Assembly (NCBI GenBank): GCA_027924645.1
Contig: BSBN01000297.1
Coordinates: 6,510,001 to 6,574,000, forward strand
Reading direction: 5' to 3'
DNA from: Cunninghamia lanceolata
Taxonomy: Eukaryota > Streptophyta > Pinopsida > Cupressales > Cupressaceae
Length of the DNA stretch: 64,000 nt
Shown: one piece after another, positions 23,539 through 36,230 of the stretch
How the letters are laid out: each line of letters begins with the position of its first letter
Position numbering within the stretch: the stretch's first letter is position 1
Notes under the pieces: generated by a model
What the model saw: the letters and a program-made list of their open reading frames with translations, nothing else
Told to the model about the DNA's origin: nothing
Databases searched by the model: none
Position numbers and translations under genes: made by a program

Positions 23539-23785
23539 TATGGCTCATTCACATATACCTACAAGGTTATATTATGTCTAAAGGATCTAAGTTCAAACCG
23601 CTTGCTTGCAGAGTCAACGTCCTCGCACTCGGATACTACTGCACCTTGGTCTTTTATACCTTGGTGGTGAATTATCCACATGCTATATCAAAATAAGGAT
23701 TGCTCTTTATATACAAATGTGAAACCATTGCAACAAGCTCATTCCTCCATTCCCCCAACCTTCATATTGTTTCCATTGCAGTGAA
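23539..23785 (+). other. Remaining Tat 3' noncoding sequence before the chromodomain element
   Basis: Continues 20793 after removal of the solo LTR. No coding motif was seen on either strand. The junction with the partial gag at 23785/23786 has no LTR end, so it is a recombination or deletion breakpoint. Confidence 0.5.
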
Positions 23786-24938
23786 TTATGTCCTCGTCCC
23801 TGAATTTCCTCTGCTATAAGGGCCTTTTCAACAACCTCGCTCATGGTCTGGGGATCTGCCATACGAATTGGTCCTGCTATCCCGTGATTCAGCCCTCTGA
23901 TAAATTTGTGTATCAAGAGTTTCTCATCATGGAGGTACTCCGCATAACAAGAAAGCTCAATGAATCAACTCTCATACTGAGTAACAATGAGTCCCCTCTG
24001 TTGTACATCATGGAATTCATCAATCCTGCGCTGTAATGTTCTAACAAATATCATGCATTAAAGTGCTCTATGAAGATATCCCAAGTGAGTGTATCCATGG
24101 AAAGTCAGCGCTTGCACTCCTCAGTGTGTCACCAAGTAGCTACTGCTGCATCCCTCAGGAGATGTACTGCCACTCGTGCTTTCATGTTGCTTCCGTATGG
24201 ACGCAACGCGAAACACCTGTCTAAACTAATCAGCCAAGCCTCAGCCATAGCTCCCTCTGTAGCACCTGTGAAAGTGGGTGGGTTGAGCTTAAGTAGATCT
24301 CTGATAAGGTCCCCTCTATCTCTAAGTCCCACAACTGGCTCTTCCACCCCATCCTCGTACAGTCCATGATGTACCTGTTCTGCCCTCAAGGTCTCATCTC
24401 GTCTCAAAGGTCTCGGAGGACTCCTACTCCATGCACGGTAGACTGACCCTACCTCCTCTACTGTAGTGTCAGGGATCTCAACAAAAGGCTCCACACGTGG
24501 CACCTCTCGCGGATCAACGCGGGGCTCCACAAGTGGCTCAACATGTGACTCGGCACGTGGCTCCCTACATGGTTCCTCTTGCGGATCAATGCGAGGCTCA
24601 TCACGTGGCTCAGGAATCACTGGCGGTAACCTCTCTAACATAGCCTGCAGTGTCTGTAAGATGTGTGGACCTATATCCAGTACTGGTGGTGCCTGTGATA
24701 CTAGTGGTGCTTGTGGTACAGGTGGTGCTTGTGGTACTAGTGGTATTTGTGGTATAGGTGGTGCTGCTGTAACTGCGGGTGCCCGTCCCTCGACTGAGGA
24801 ATCGCTGTGCACCTCAGCGGACACTGTGTTGCGTGATCACGCTCGTCGAACACATCGAGGAGGCATCCTACAAAACAAGGTAGAGACTAATTAATCAAAG
24901 TTGAGAAATAATAACATGCCCAAATATGCCTAGTGTTT
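23786..24938 (-). pseudogene. gag: Chromodomain gypsy gag, truncated extra copy
   Basis: Second copy of the gag found at 33846-34932, starting next to the left LTR and its primer binding site and ending abruptly at 23786. It reads (minus) a Pro/Ala-rich N-terminus with repeated PQAPPVPQ-type units, then acidic EPR(V/D) repeats, then the capsid-like FTGATEGAMAEAWLISLDRCF and LIHKFIRGLNHGIAGP. A 231-codon frame covers 24824-24129. It keeps CGA/CGG codons near its start where the other copy has TGA. The zinc knuckle and everything downstream are missing. Confidence 0.85.
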
Positions 24939-24940
24939 AA

Positions 24941-24957
24941 ACCTGGCTCTGATACCA
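24941..24957 (-). other. Primer binding site, initiator-Met tRNA type (left copy)
   Basis: On the minus strand TGGTATCAGAGCCAGGT, the standard plant tRNA-iMet complementary site, two bases from the LTR end at 24960. Confidence 0.9.
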
Positions 24958-26270
24958 AATGTCATGCCCACATTTTCCATGCGGTCACAACACACATCAC
25001 ACTTGTCATGTCCACATCTGCCATGTGGTTATGACATGAAATATCAAAAAAATTTCCTATGCTTCCCTAGAAACCCCCTCGCATGCGTAAGCATGCTCGG
25101 TGGTGTACGCTCAAGGCGATAACACTATAGATGTCGGCGGGGTACTAGGTACAATTGCGTTCACCCAGACGCAAGCGGTCCAACAAGGGGGTCTCCACGA
25201 CGCAGTTAACGTCGCTACAAGGTTTGTAATATCAAGGATCCCAACCCTAAATCTCAGAAGATTTCGGCAGCATAACGCCTCACGGCGTAAGTGGGAATTA
25301 TTCAACACTATACTTCTTATGGGGTTCCCTGATAGAGTAACAACTTCCCACGATGCCTTATTCATAACGAACTTACACTTGATCTCCCTATTGGGTCATT
25401 TTTCAACAAAGCATGATTATCTGTCTCCTTTCTCGTTTCCTGAAATATACTCCTCCTTCAAACTTAGCATTCTCAACAAGGCCGTTCGTTTGCCCTCTCT
25501 TCCATTTCTCTGGATCCTAATTTTGATTGTATTTCTATTGCGTTCACCTTAACTATTTCTCTGAAATTTAGTTTGTTTATATTTTGGTCTCTCTCTTGTG
25601 GTTTCTAAGTTTTCCTTATGTTTATCCTGTCCTTTCTTCATGTTCTTCATCAATCAAAGTTATCACTATATTTTTTTAACATTATTCCTAACTTCCGGAT
25701 GGACCAGATCACATAAACTGGTTTACTACTTCGCTGTACTCAGTCTCCTAGTTTTCTTCGATCTAGGATTCACCTCTACGTTTGTAGTAATTGAAAATTA
25801 ATCTTGTTCCTAAGTAGGATTATCGGAAGGGTAAATCTACTTAGTTCTCTTATCCCAGTTTGGAAATGCCGCGCATTTTCTCCTCTTTGTTTTCCAATGT
25901 TAGTTTTTCTTCTTCTTTCTCTCTCTTTTATTTTCTCAATCGGACGTTTACTAACTACAGTTGAGTTTCAACTGGCCACACATGGAATGTCTATGATGGC
26001 TTCTTTACGTTTATTTCCAGTGTTCTTTTTTAAAGAGACGCATAATTTCCCTCTTCATTTTCCTGATTATTAATTTATGATAATTGTGAAACTTCCGAGA
26101 AACTCTTCTTAAAATCAATTAAATATATATATATGTGTTGATAATATTTTTTTTTACATTTATAATATATTCTCCCTTTGTCATTATTAATCCTCTTAAT
26201 ATAAATTTTTTTTTTCTTGTATTTGTATTAAGGGGATTATGGCTTCTCCCTTAGATTATTAGCAAATAAT

Positions 26271-26274
<4 letters not shown>

Positions 26275-26342
<68 letters not shown>
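26275..26342. repeat. (AT)n microsatellite
   Basis: About 34 AT units. In the right LTR the equivalent site (36187-36320) has a shorter AT tract and a separate GT tract, so it changed after insertion. Confidence 0.9.
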
Positions 26343-26344
<2 letters not shown>

Positions 26345-26579
26345 ATATTATTATATTCCTTTGTTATATTATAAAATAGGCTTCTCCCTTAGATTATTAG
26401 CAAATAATTCTCATAGATATATATAAAAATATAAATATATTATTATATTATTATATTCCTTTGTTATATTATAAAATAGGCTCTCCTCTTTATAAAAACC
26501 CAAACTATGAAACCAAATCATATTTTATTTGGTTATTTTGTATTTTTTTTTTAAAAAAAAAACCCTAACTATCTTTATA

Positions 26580-26997
26580 TTTTGTTTTGGTGTTGTTAGG
26601 GCAGAGGGTAGGAGAGGTGGCGGCGTCCATGGCAGAGGGTCGCAGTGGACGGTGGAATGGACAGAGTGTAGATATGGGGGTACGGGAAAGAGTGCAGGCA
26701 GTGGTGGGAAGTGTGGAGTTCACAGAGGATGGGAGTGGGGCAGTGTTTGGGCCACGGCGGAGGTGTGCTGGCCGCGCAAGGAGCGGCAGACGGAGGTTCG
26801 CAGGCGGGAGGGAGCGTCAAGTGTAGAGCTCACGGAGGGAGTGTCGCAGGAGGTGGTGGCCCGCGGGTTAAGGACTGGCAGGGGTGTGGGGAGGGGCGGA
26901 GCCCCCACCCACATCCCACTACATGGGGTGTGGGTGGGGGCTCCGCCCCTCCCACACCCATTCTTAACTATTGCGGTGGGGGTTCAAACCCCCACCA
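26580..26997. other. GC-rich island with strong hairpins inside the LTR
   Basis: A G-rich island of roughly 400 bp in an otherwise AT-rich LTR. It ends in a nearly perfect 30-bp stem (26882-26912 with 26930-26959, one bulge, 17-nt loop), then a perfect palindromic arm pair GGTGGGGGTT/AACCCCCACC (26975-26996). The right LTR keeps both (36749-36827 and following). The frames through it are Gly/Arg/Pro-rich and not credible as proteins. The GGTTCAAACCC in the second palindrome fits a Pol III B-box consensus, but no A box was found. Confidence 0.75.
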
Positions 26998-27194
26998 CTA
27001 TTAAATGTCATTTAATATTATTTGTGTTTTTAATCCTCTCTGTGTTTAAAATTAAAAAAAACACACCGAATACAAAATTTGTTTTTTTTGTATCTTTATT
27101 TTCATTAAATCTCATTCTGTATACACAATTTAATTCTGTATAAACGATGTAATTTAATTTAATTTTGTATACACAATTTTAAAATTTATTAAAT

Positions 27195-27196
<2 letters not shown>

Positions 27197-27242
<46 letters not shown>
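27197..27242. repeat. (AT)n microsatellite
   Basis: About 23 AT units; only about eight at the equivalent place in the right LTR (37064-37079). Confidence 0.9.
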
Positions 27243-27244
<2 letters not shown>

Positions 27245-29983
27245 CTCTTTACTCAATTCAAAGTTTAATTCACTGATTCACCAATTAACCTCCTGTCTAA
27301 GATTAAACGAAATACAATATTATTTGATGGTAATGGACAAGCAATTTGTAAGTTAAATAACGATTTAACTTTATAATGAATGTATATACAATTGCAATTT
27401 CAATGCATCACCTAAATGAAACAATCTTTAGTAATCTACATTTAACGAATTAACTTTATAATGAATTTTATATACAATTGAGTATTCAATGCATCACCAA
27501 AATTAACAATCTTTAGTCATCTACATACAAGGATAATTAAAATTTGTTTTCCATCCTGATCTAATTTAACTTCAAGCCAATAATTTTCTTCTAAAGCAAT
27601 AAGTATGAGATAAACTTTAGTTAAACTTCTAATGCATAATTTTTATCCCAAGTTCTATTTCATTATAATAGCAAAGTTACAACTTCATATAATTTACAAA
27701 GAACTAATAATTTCACTAAATTTACAATAACATAAATTTGATTTTACAACTTGATATTTTTTTACAATTAGCTTTCAATTCTACTAACAGGATTGTAAGA
27801 AATAAACAATTCTAAATTCTTCTTAAAACCAAAATTTCTTTTCCTATTTTCCTACCCAATTGGTAACAATGTAATAACATGAAGAATTACAACCAATAGT
27901 ACATTAAGGGGGGGGCAATTTTCTTTCGACTCCCAATAAACAGTTTCACAACAACAGAGAGTTAAATCTCTCCTCGTGGCAATCTACAAGGAAGGAGCTA
28001 TTAAAGACCCAGCTCTCCTTTAGAGTAAAGACAAAATAACATAATTTCTCAGATCCAGTAATATTTTTCAAACTTCTGAACAATCTCCTAGAAGCCTGCA
28101 TATCACACAAGAGAAGAAAACAAAACCACACAAGTTGCTCTCCTCCCTACCGTAGACCTACAAGAGGGTCACCCCCGAGCTAGGGAGATCATCCACGTCT
28201 AGGGGAATTTGACAAACCACTTCACAACAGGGAACAACAACAAACCCAAAACTCACATACACCCGTGGATAAATTACACAACATGAAAACTCAACTACAG
28301 TGAGCTTCACAAGGGGTAGGAGAGTGGACACACTCAACTCCAGAGTGTCACCCTTTCAAATAATATAATCAACATAATTTTCTCTTGGCCTCAAGCTAAG
28401 TTTGATCACAAAATTTTCCAAGGAATCCGTATTTGACTCTCAAGCCAAAGAACCAGTCACAAACACATACCCTCAAGGCTTTCAACATCCCAAAAGAACC
28501 TGGTATGCACCCGAGGAGGATCACTCCTCCCCTACCCCACACTTGATGAGCATTTCTCCCAAGTGGGAGAAGCTCTGTCAACAACCTGACAACATTTCCC
28601 ACAAAAACAAAATCTAAAACACAAGCAAATAAACAACTTTCACACACTTTTCATGCAACAATCAGATATACGAAAGAAAGATAATAACAAACCAACCTTA
28701 CAAAGCCCTTCAAGGATGAAGCTGATGTAGAGCTCCACTAAGATCTCCTCCAACCTAAGCCACCAGACTCCCTCTCCCTTCCCTCTCAAAAGCAAATTTT
28801 TTTTTTGTTTTAAAAAAAATAGAATAAAACTCTCCAAAATTCAACTAACTCCCTCCCCATCCCAAAATGGGATTCAAATAACCCAAAATTCTATGAGTTT
28901 AGAGGAATGGGGAGGTGACACTTGTCACCTCCTCACCCTTCCCCAAACTACTATTATGTCTCAAGGGATGAGTGTTGGCTTATGTCACTCACCCATCCCT
29001 AAAGTCCTCCTTATCCCAAGTACCTCATGTCTTTTCTCTTACGCATGGGAGAAATAAAAGGAGTTAAAGGAGGAAAAGACAGGTGACCATGCCTCTTCTT
29101 CCTTCCTTCATTATGGATGGCCACACAAATCATGAGGAATCTCATTAATGGTGAGGGTGACTTCAAGACAATTCCTCCATAATTGATGGGTTTGTAGTCA
29201 TCTCTTACCTTGGGGATTGAAGAGGGATGGGTTTGGGTGTTGGTACGACCCATCCTATCCCTTCCATACCTCCAAATTTCGTCACTTAACTTTAATGTGA
29301 AGTTAAGATGACCATATGGAGGTTACCCAAGGGTTACCCATGCCAAATGGGACCCTGGACCCATGGGGTATAACCCAGTGTCAACTTTAACCTATTCAGG
29401 ACACCTAGGGTCAAGGTAAAGCACAAGAAAAGGCCTCAAGAATTTAAATAAAAGAAAAGAAATTCAAATTTATTTTTTTTTACAACACCAATCATAATTC
29501 AGTGTTACAAGAAGGTAGACCTAACCCATTCGACCTTATGACAGACCACATTACAACACCACATCAAACACAGAGTTGATCTTGGTTCCTCATGGAACCA
29601 AATCGGCTTAACAAGGGATAACAACAAAAAGGTGCGGGATGATCTACGGAATCTGTGGTTTGATTAGTAAATCCTGCACACTCAATTACAAAATCAGTTT
29701 CACATATAATCATCATAGCCGAAGCAACTTAAAACATGCATTACCATGACATAGCTCTAAATAGCATAAATGAAATCATATAACAATTTTCTTTCCATCA
29801 TCACCTAATTAACTCTTCTGAAATGTAAACATTATCCAAACATCACCCAATTAGTTTTTCCATTATCATAATAAAGTTTAATAGTTTGAAAAATTTGGGA
29901 ACTACTATCCCACAAATATAAAAGTATTAGTAACAGTAATGTAATTAGTCACAAGAACATAAGTAAAAAGGGTAGTCCTCACA

Positions 29984-29998
29984 TCCTCTCCCCCTAAG
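29984..29998 (-). other. Polypurine tract of the chromodomain element
   Basis: On the minus strand CTTAGGGGGAGAGGA lies directly before the LTR start TGTGAGGAC; it primes plus-strand DNA. It overlaps the end of the polyprotein frame (stop TAG). Confidence 0.85.
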
Positions 29999-30340
29999 AC
30001 TGTACTTCCTCTTGGAAGTCGTCAAAGAGGTGAGGATAAAGGGTCTTCAGTCTCGCTGCATCTTCCCATGTCATAGTGACTTCGTCATATAGGTCCCACT
30101 GGACCCTAACCTGGTCTAGCTCTCAACCTCGAAGGGCCAGCGTCCGACGAGCCAATATGTGAATTGGCTCCAATGCCAGCTGTCCGTCTGCCTCTACCTG
30201 AAAAGCACTCCAATCCAACACATGAGATAAGTCAGAGATATATTGATGTAAAACTGAGACATGAAATACATTGTGGATACGTGACAGGCTAGGTGGCAAG
30301 GCTAGATGATAGGCTACTGGTCCTATCTGCTCCAAGATCT
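29998..30340 (-). pseudogene. Integrase C-terminus and chromodomain
   Basis: The minus frame at 30335-30123 has GPVAYHLALPPSLSRIHNVFHVS, the conserved integrase C-terminal (GPY/F) module of chromoviruses. After a TGA in an RGxEL context the frame continues (30115-29999) with VRVQWDLYDEVTMTWEDAARL and YPHLF, a typical chromoviral chromodomain. This domain steers integration toward particular chromatin. The lineage is probably Tekay/Del-like (inference from module order and motifs). Confidence 0.8.
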
Positions 30341-30399
30341 CAAAAGGTCCTACAAATCAAGGTGCGAGCTTAGAGCCCTTCCTGTAACGGATTGGACTC

Positions 30400-31300
30400 T
30401 TGTGCGGTCGCACTCTCAAAAATACTCTGTCACCCACAGAGAAGCTTTGGTCTGTTCTCTTAGCATCAGCATACTTCTTCTGCCTGTCCTGTGCCTCCTG
30501 AAGTCTCTGTCTAATCTATTTGACCTGCTATTCCATATTCTGAACTATCTCTGGACCAATGGCCGTTCTGTCCTCTATCTGATCCCAACTCAATGGTGTT
30601 CTGCATGGTCTGCCGTATAAAGCCTGGAAAGGAGGCATACCCAACAAGCTGTGATGCCCATTATTGTAGGCGAACTCAACCAGATATAGGTACTCCTCCC
30701 ATCTAGACTGATGATCCATTACATACATGCGGAGCATGTCCTCTAATACCTGGTTAACTCTCTCTATTTGTCCGTCAGTCTCTGAATGGTAAGCTGAGCT
30801 GAAGTTGAGCTGCGTGCCCAACGCCTGATGTAAGGCTCTCCAAAATGATGAAGTAAATACGGAGTCTCTGTCAGATATAATGCAGCGAGGTACCCCATGA
30901 AGTCTAACAATCTGATCAAGAAACACCTTCGCCACTGATGGTGCATTGTATGTTGTGCATATCGGTGAAAAATGCACCACCTTGGTTAGCTTGTCAATTG
31001 TCACCATAATAGCATCATGGTGACGTGATGACATAGGTAGACCAACGATAAAATCCATAGAAATGGTGTCCCATTTCCATTCAGGTATCTCGTGAGGGTA
31101 CAATAGTCCTGCTGGATGCTGATGCTTAGCCTTGACCCTCTGACATTCTAGGCAACGAGCAACATATTCTGAAATGTCACGCCTCATCTCAGCCCAATGA
31201 TAAAGTTATCATAAATCAGCATGCATCTTCTTCACTCCTGGATGTGCTGCATAGGGTGCTCTATGAGCCTCTGATAGAATCATGGTACGTAGATTACCCG
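30400..31300 (-). pseudogene. Integrase core of the chromodomain element
   Basis: The minus frame 31187-30528 holds the end of the zinc-binding region (CLECQRVKAKHQ), then MDFIVGLP (first Asp), ISDRDSVF (second Asp) and SETDGQIERVNQ (Glu). All three catalytic acids are present. The N-terminal histidines lie in the previous open segment (HPGVKKMH at about 31230), separated by stops near 31205. Confidence 0.9.
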
Positions 31301-31955
31301 CGTGTGGTACATAGATGCCCTGCCGATGTCTAAGCAAACCATCAGACTCAAGGGTATATCCTATGAATTTGCCCCCAAGGGCCCTCTGATTTAGAATTTC
31401 CTGTTGCACCTCAAGAAACCACTCATCCTCTGGCAGATGCTGTAAGATGCAATCTCTCAAGTCCACCCTCAAAGTCAAGGTCAGGATCTCGTGGTGCCTC
31501 CAACTCAAAGCATCAACGACCACGTTCTCCTTCCCTTTGATGTAGTGGACATCAAAGTCATACTCGCATAGGAATTCCATCCAACGCCGTTGGTGGGCAT
31601 TCAAGTTTGGCTGTGTAAAAATATACTGTAAACTATGATGATCTGAATGGAGTTCAAAGTGTCGACCTAAAAGGAAGTGTCTCCAGTGGACAAGAGCATG
31701 AATAACTGCTGCGAGCTCTAAATCATGAGTAGGGTAGTTTAACTCATGTGTCTTAAGTTTTCACGATTCATATGTAATCGCTCTACCACCCTGCATAAGC
31801 ACGGCTCCCAAACCCTCTAATGATACATCTGTGCAAACAACAAACTCCTCTGCAGGATCTGGAACCACTAAAATAGGAGCACTGGTAAGATGCTCCTTGA
31901 GGACTCCAAAGGCCTTCTCACACTGCTCGGTCCAAATGAAACCCTTCCCTTTTCG
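31205..31955 (-). pseudogene. RNase H of the chromodomain element
   Basis: Between RT and integrase. The minus strand reads SAPILVVPDPAEEFVVCTDVS, a standard gypsy RNase H start, then stops at about 31950 and 31760. It then gives HSDHHSLQYIFTQPNLN and ends in GKENVVVDALS. The copy is dead because of the stops. Confidence 0.85.
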
Positions 31956-33310
31956 CTAAAGGGAAGTGACGGGATGTGCTATCCTGGAAAAGCCCTCGAC
32001 AAACCGACGATAATACCCGACTAACCCCATAAAGCTTCTGACCTCTGTCACATTGGTGGGTGCTGGCCACTCCTGAATTGCTCTGATTTTAGATGGATCT
32101 ACGGAGATACCATCGCCTGATAAAATGTGTCCCAAATACTGCACCTCTGTCCTGAAGAAGGCACACTTCGCCAAATTGCCATAAAGCTGTTGCTCTCGTA
32201 ATCGCTGCAAAACTTGACGTAACTGCTCCACATGTTCCTCCTCAGTCCGTGAATAAATCAAAATATCATCTAGAAATATGATCACGAACCAATCTAGGTA
32301 AGTACAGAACACCCCGTTCATGAGACTCATGAACACTGCAGGGGCATTCGTCAACCCGAAGGGTACCACTGTGAATTCGTAATGGCCATATCTGGTTTGA
32401 AAAGTAGTTTTATGAATATCTGCCTCTGTGATGCGTAGTTGGTGATACCCAAATTTTAGATCAATTTTTGAGAACACTCTGGCTCCCTGCATCTGATCAA
32501 AAAGGTCATCAATCCTAGGCAGAGGATAACGGTTCTTCACCGTCACCTTGTTCAATTGCCTGTAGTCCATACATAATCGAAGAGACCCATCCTTCTTCTT
32601 TACGAAGATAACTGGTGCACCCCATGGTGAAATGCTAGGTCGGATGTGCCCCTTCTCAAGTAATTCCTCTAACTGCAGCTTAAGTTCGGTAAGTTCATGT
32701 GTAGTCATCCTATAGGGTGCACGGGATATTGGTTCCGCACCCGGCACTAAGTCGATGTGGAAGTCCACTTCTCTGCATGGAGGCATACCTGGTAATTCTG
32801 GCGAAAATACGTCGGCAAACTCTCTAAGGACAGGGTGATCATCTAAGGTAGCCTCAGGCTCGTCTTCCGCTCTATCATTGACCGTAATAGCAAACATCTG
32901 GCATCCCTTCCGTATACAGCGCTTAAGCTGCTGGGTGGATATCATACGAACAGCCGTGGGCTTTTGAATGCCCACTATCTCAACCGGTGAACCATGATCA
33001 TCTATACAGCTAATCATCCTCTGGCGACAATCTAGCTTGGCTCTATGTGCTGCAAGCCAATCCATACCCAAAACTACACCGTAGGATCCTAGTGGCATAA
33101 CCCTAAGGTCACATGATGTAGTGAAGGAACCTAATGTGATCTTGCAATCTTTAACCAAGGTATCTACTGACATCCTGGCCCTTGAGGCCAACTCAACCTC
33201 CCACCTAATGTCCTGCCTAGAAGCCACCAGCCTGTAACGTTCCACTAACGATGTAGATAGAAAGGAGTCAGTAGTTCCAAAGTCAAAAAGGATAGAGATG
33301 GGGAAGTCCC
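31956..33310 (-). pseudogene. pol: Protease and reverse transcriptase of the chromodomain element
   Basis: A 429-codon open frame (33245-31956), the longest in the window. The protease active site lies just upstream (about 33300-33265) and reads [10 protein letters not shown], with Phe where the family has Ser or Thr (D-S/T-G), so it is probably inactive. [19 protein letters not shown] follows. The RT shows [52 protein letters not shown] and the catalytic FLDD (about 32264-32275). It stops at HPVTSL at the RT/RNase H junction. Confidence 0.92.
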
Positions 33311-33439
33311 CAATCGTACTTGTTGTCTCGATGACTGAGGCCTAGAAATCAGCCTAGTGGTTATCAACCGCTGCAAACATGTGGTGGGATCTGCCCACGT
33401 CACCTATGGTCTGCTCAGATCCTACTGATCGGGGCTGTC

Positions 33440-34932
33440 CCCCTGCTGTAAATCCCTATGGGCATTCTCTAGCCAGATGCCCTGCCCCACCACACACATA
33501 ACACGGTCCTCTAGCCTATAACTACCCTGACTGTGTCATGCCCGACTGTTGCTGTCCAGTCCATCCAGTGGACCCCTGTGAGCCTCTGTAAGACTGTTGA
33601 GACCTCGCGGGTCCTACCGATGAACCCTGCTGCCTCTAATCTCTGCATGGACCCTGCTACTGCCAACCACAGTTCTGTCCTCCCTGATCCCTCTATTGGA
33701 ATTTAGATTTTTGCTGATGTCGCTACTGCTGTGGAGGCCTAGGAGGTAATGATGAAGAGTTATATCCTCCTCTCTGTATTATGTTTTGAGGCCTTCAAAA
33801 ATTCTACTGTTGTTGGGGATTACGATCCTGATACTGCGGGCGTGAATTATGTCCTCATCCCTGAATTTCCTCTGCTATAAGGGCCTTTTCAATAGCCTCG
33901 CTCATGGTCTGGGGATCTGCCATACGAACTGGTCCTGCTATCCCGTGATTCAGCCCTCTGATAAATTTGTGTATCAAGAGTTTCTCGTCATGGAGGTACT
34001 CCGCGTAATGAGAAAGCTCAATGAATCGGCTCTCATACTGAGTAATAATGAGTCCCCTCTACCGTAAATCATGGAACTCATCGATCCTGCACTGTCTGTA
34101 ATGTTTTGACAAATATCACGCATTAAAGCGCTCTATGAAGATATCCCAAGTGAGTGTATCCATGGAAAGTCAGCGCTTGCACTCCTCAGTGTGCCACCAG
34201 GTAGCTGCTGCATCCCTCAGGAGATGTACTGCCACTCGTGCTTTCATGTTGCTTCCGTATGGTTGCAACGCGAAACACCTATCTAAACTAATTAGCCAAG
34301 CCTCAGCCACAGCTCCCTCTGTAGCACCTGTGAAAGTTGGTGGGTTGAGCCTAAGTAGATCTCTGGTGAGGTCCCCTTTGTCTCTAAGTCCCACAACTGG
34401 CTCTTCCACCCCATCCTCGTATAGTCCATGATGGACTTGTTTTACCTCAAGGTCTCATTTTGTCTCAAAGGTCTCGGAGGACTCCTACTCCATGCACGGT
34501 AGACTGACCCTACCTCCTCTACTGTAGTGTCGGGGATCTCAATGAAAGGCTCCACACATGGCACCTCTCGCGGATCAATGCAGGGCTCCACAAGTGGCTC
34601 AACATGTGACTCGGCACGTGGCTCCCTACATGGTTCCTCTCGCAGATCAATGTGAGGCTCATCACGTGGCTCATGAATCACTGGCGATAACCTCTCTAAC
34701 ATAGCCTGCAGTGCCTGTAAGATGTGTGGACCTATATCTAGTACTGGTGGTGCCTGTGATACTAGTGGTGCTTGTGGTACAAGTGGTGCTTGTGGTATTA
34801 GTGGTATTTGTGGTATAGGTGGTGCTGCTATAACTGCGGGTGCCCATCCCTTGGCTGAGGAATCGTTGTGCACCTCAGCGGACGTTGTGTTGTGTGATCA
34901 TGCTCATCGAACACGTCAAGGAGGCATCCTAC
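33440..34932 (-). pseudogene. gag: gag of the chromodomain element (full length, broken)
   Basis: Same domain order as the copy at 23786-24938, continuing to a zinc knuckle, CYVCGGAGHLAREC (about 33520-33475), of classic C-X2-C-X4-H-X4-C form. Frames 34873-34442 and 34409-34170 carry the Pro/Ala-rich and capsid parts. The first codons after the presumed Met (34930) contain TGA at several places where the left copy has CGA or another sense codon. Confidence 0.88.
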
Positions 34933-35002
34933 AAAACAAGGTAGAGACTAATTAATCAAAGTTGCGGAATAATAACATGCCCAAATATGCCCAGTGTTTA
35001 AA

Positions 35003-35018
35003 CCTGGCTCTGATACCA
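35003..35018 (-). other. Primer binding site, initiator-Met tRNA type (right copy)
   Basis: TGGTATCAGAGCCAGG on the minus strand, two bases inside the right LTR. It fixes the direction of the element and shows the right LTR is the 5' LTR. Confidence 0.92.
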
Positions 35019-35020
35019 AA

Positions 35021-36185
35021 TGTCATGCCCACATTTTTCATGCGGTCACAACACGCATCACACGTGTCATGTCCACATCTGCCATGTGGTTATGACATGA
35101 AATATCAAAAAAATTTCCTATGCTTCCCTAGAAACCCTCTCGCATGCATAAGCATGCTCGGTGGTGTACGCTCAAGGCGATAACACTACAGATGTCGGTG
35201 GGGTACTAAGTACAATTGCGTTCACCCAGACGCAAGTGGTCCAACAAGGCGGTCTCCACGACGCAGTTAACGTCGCTACAAGGTTTGTAATATCAAGGTT
35301 CCCAACCCTAAATCTCAGAAGATTCCGGCAGCATAACGCCTCACGGCGTAAGTGGGAATTATTCAACACTATACTTCTTACGGGGTTCCCTGATAGAGTA
35401 ACAACTTCCCATGATGCCTTATTCATAATGAACTTACACTTGATCTCCCTATTGGGTCATTTTTCAACAAAGCACGATTGTCTGTCTCCTTTCTCGTTTC
35501 CTGAAATATACTTCTCCTTCAAACTTAGCATTCTCAACAAGGCCATTTGTTTGCCCTCTCTTCCGTTTCTCTAGATCCTAATTTTGATTGTATTTCTATC
35601 ACGTTCACCTTAACTATTTCTCTAAAATTTAGTTTGTTTATATTTCAGTCTCTCTCTTGTGGTTTCTAAGTTTTCTTTATGTTTATCCTGTCCTTTCTTC
35701 ATGTTCTTCATCAATCAGAGTTATCACTGTATTTTTTTTAACATTATTCCTAACTTCCGGATGGACCAGATCACATAAACTGGTTTACTACTTCGCTAGA
35801 CTCAGTCTCCTAGTTTTCTCCGATCCAAGATTCACCTCTATGTTTGTAGTAATTGAAAATTAATCTTGTTCCTAAGTAGGATTATCGGAAGGGTAAATCT
35901 ACTTAGTTCTCTTATCCCAGTTTGGAAATGTCGCGCATTTTCTCCTCTTTGTTTTCCAATGTTAGTTTTTCTTCTTTCTCTCTCTTTTATTTTCTCAATC
36001 GGACGTTTACTAACTACAGTTGAGTTTCAACTGGCCACACATGGAATGTCTGTGATGGCTTCTTTACGTTTATTTCCAGTGTTCTTTTTTAAAGAGAGAC
36101 GCATAATTTCCCTCTTCATTTTCCTGATTATTAATTTACGATAATTGTGAAACTTCCAAGAAACTCTTCTTAAAATCAATTAAAC

Positions 36186-36230
<45 letters not shown>

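Larger units (their letters stand above)
24960..29983 (-). repeat. 5.0-kb LTR of the chromodomain gypsy element (left)
   Basis: Plus-strand view: TGTCATGCCC at 24960 to GTCCTCACA at 29983. On the minus strand it starts TGTGAGGAC and ends GGGCATGACA. It aligns with 35021-39816. Sampled stretches differ by about 3-4%; length differences come from AT repeats and a local duplication around 26375-26460. It serves as 3' LTR for the polyprotein at 29999-34932 and as 5' LTR for the partial gag to its left. Open frames in it (for example 26529-27143) have no family features. At about 5 kb it is long for an LTR. Confidence 0.92.

Noticed and set aside
26975..26996. B-box-like GGTTCAAACCC as part of a tRNA gene or SINE
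   Set aside because: No A box at the right distance, no cloverleaf and no SINE boundaries. It is explained by the palindrome.
26529..27143. 204-codon plus-strand open frame in the left 5-kb LTR
   Set aside because: It lies over the GC-rich hairpin island and adjoining AT repeats. The product is Gly/Arg/Pro low complexity, and the equivalent region of the right LTR does not keep the same frame.
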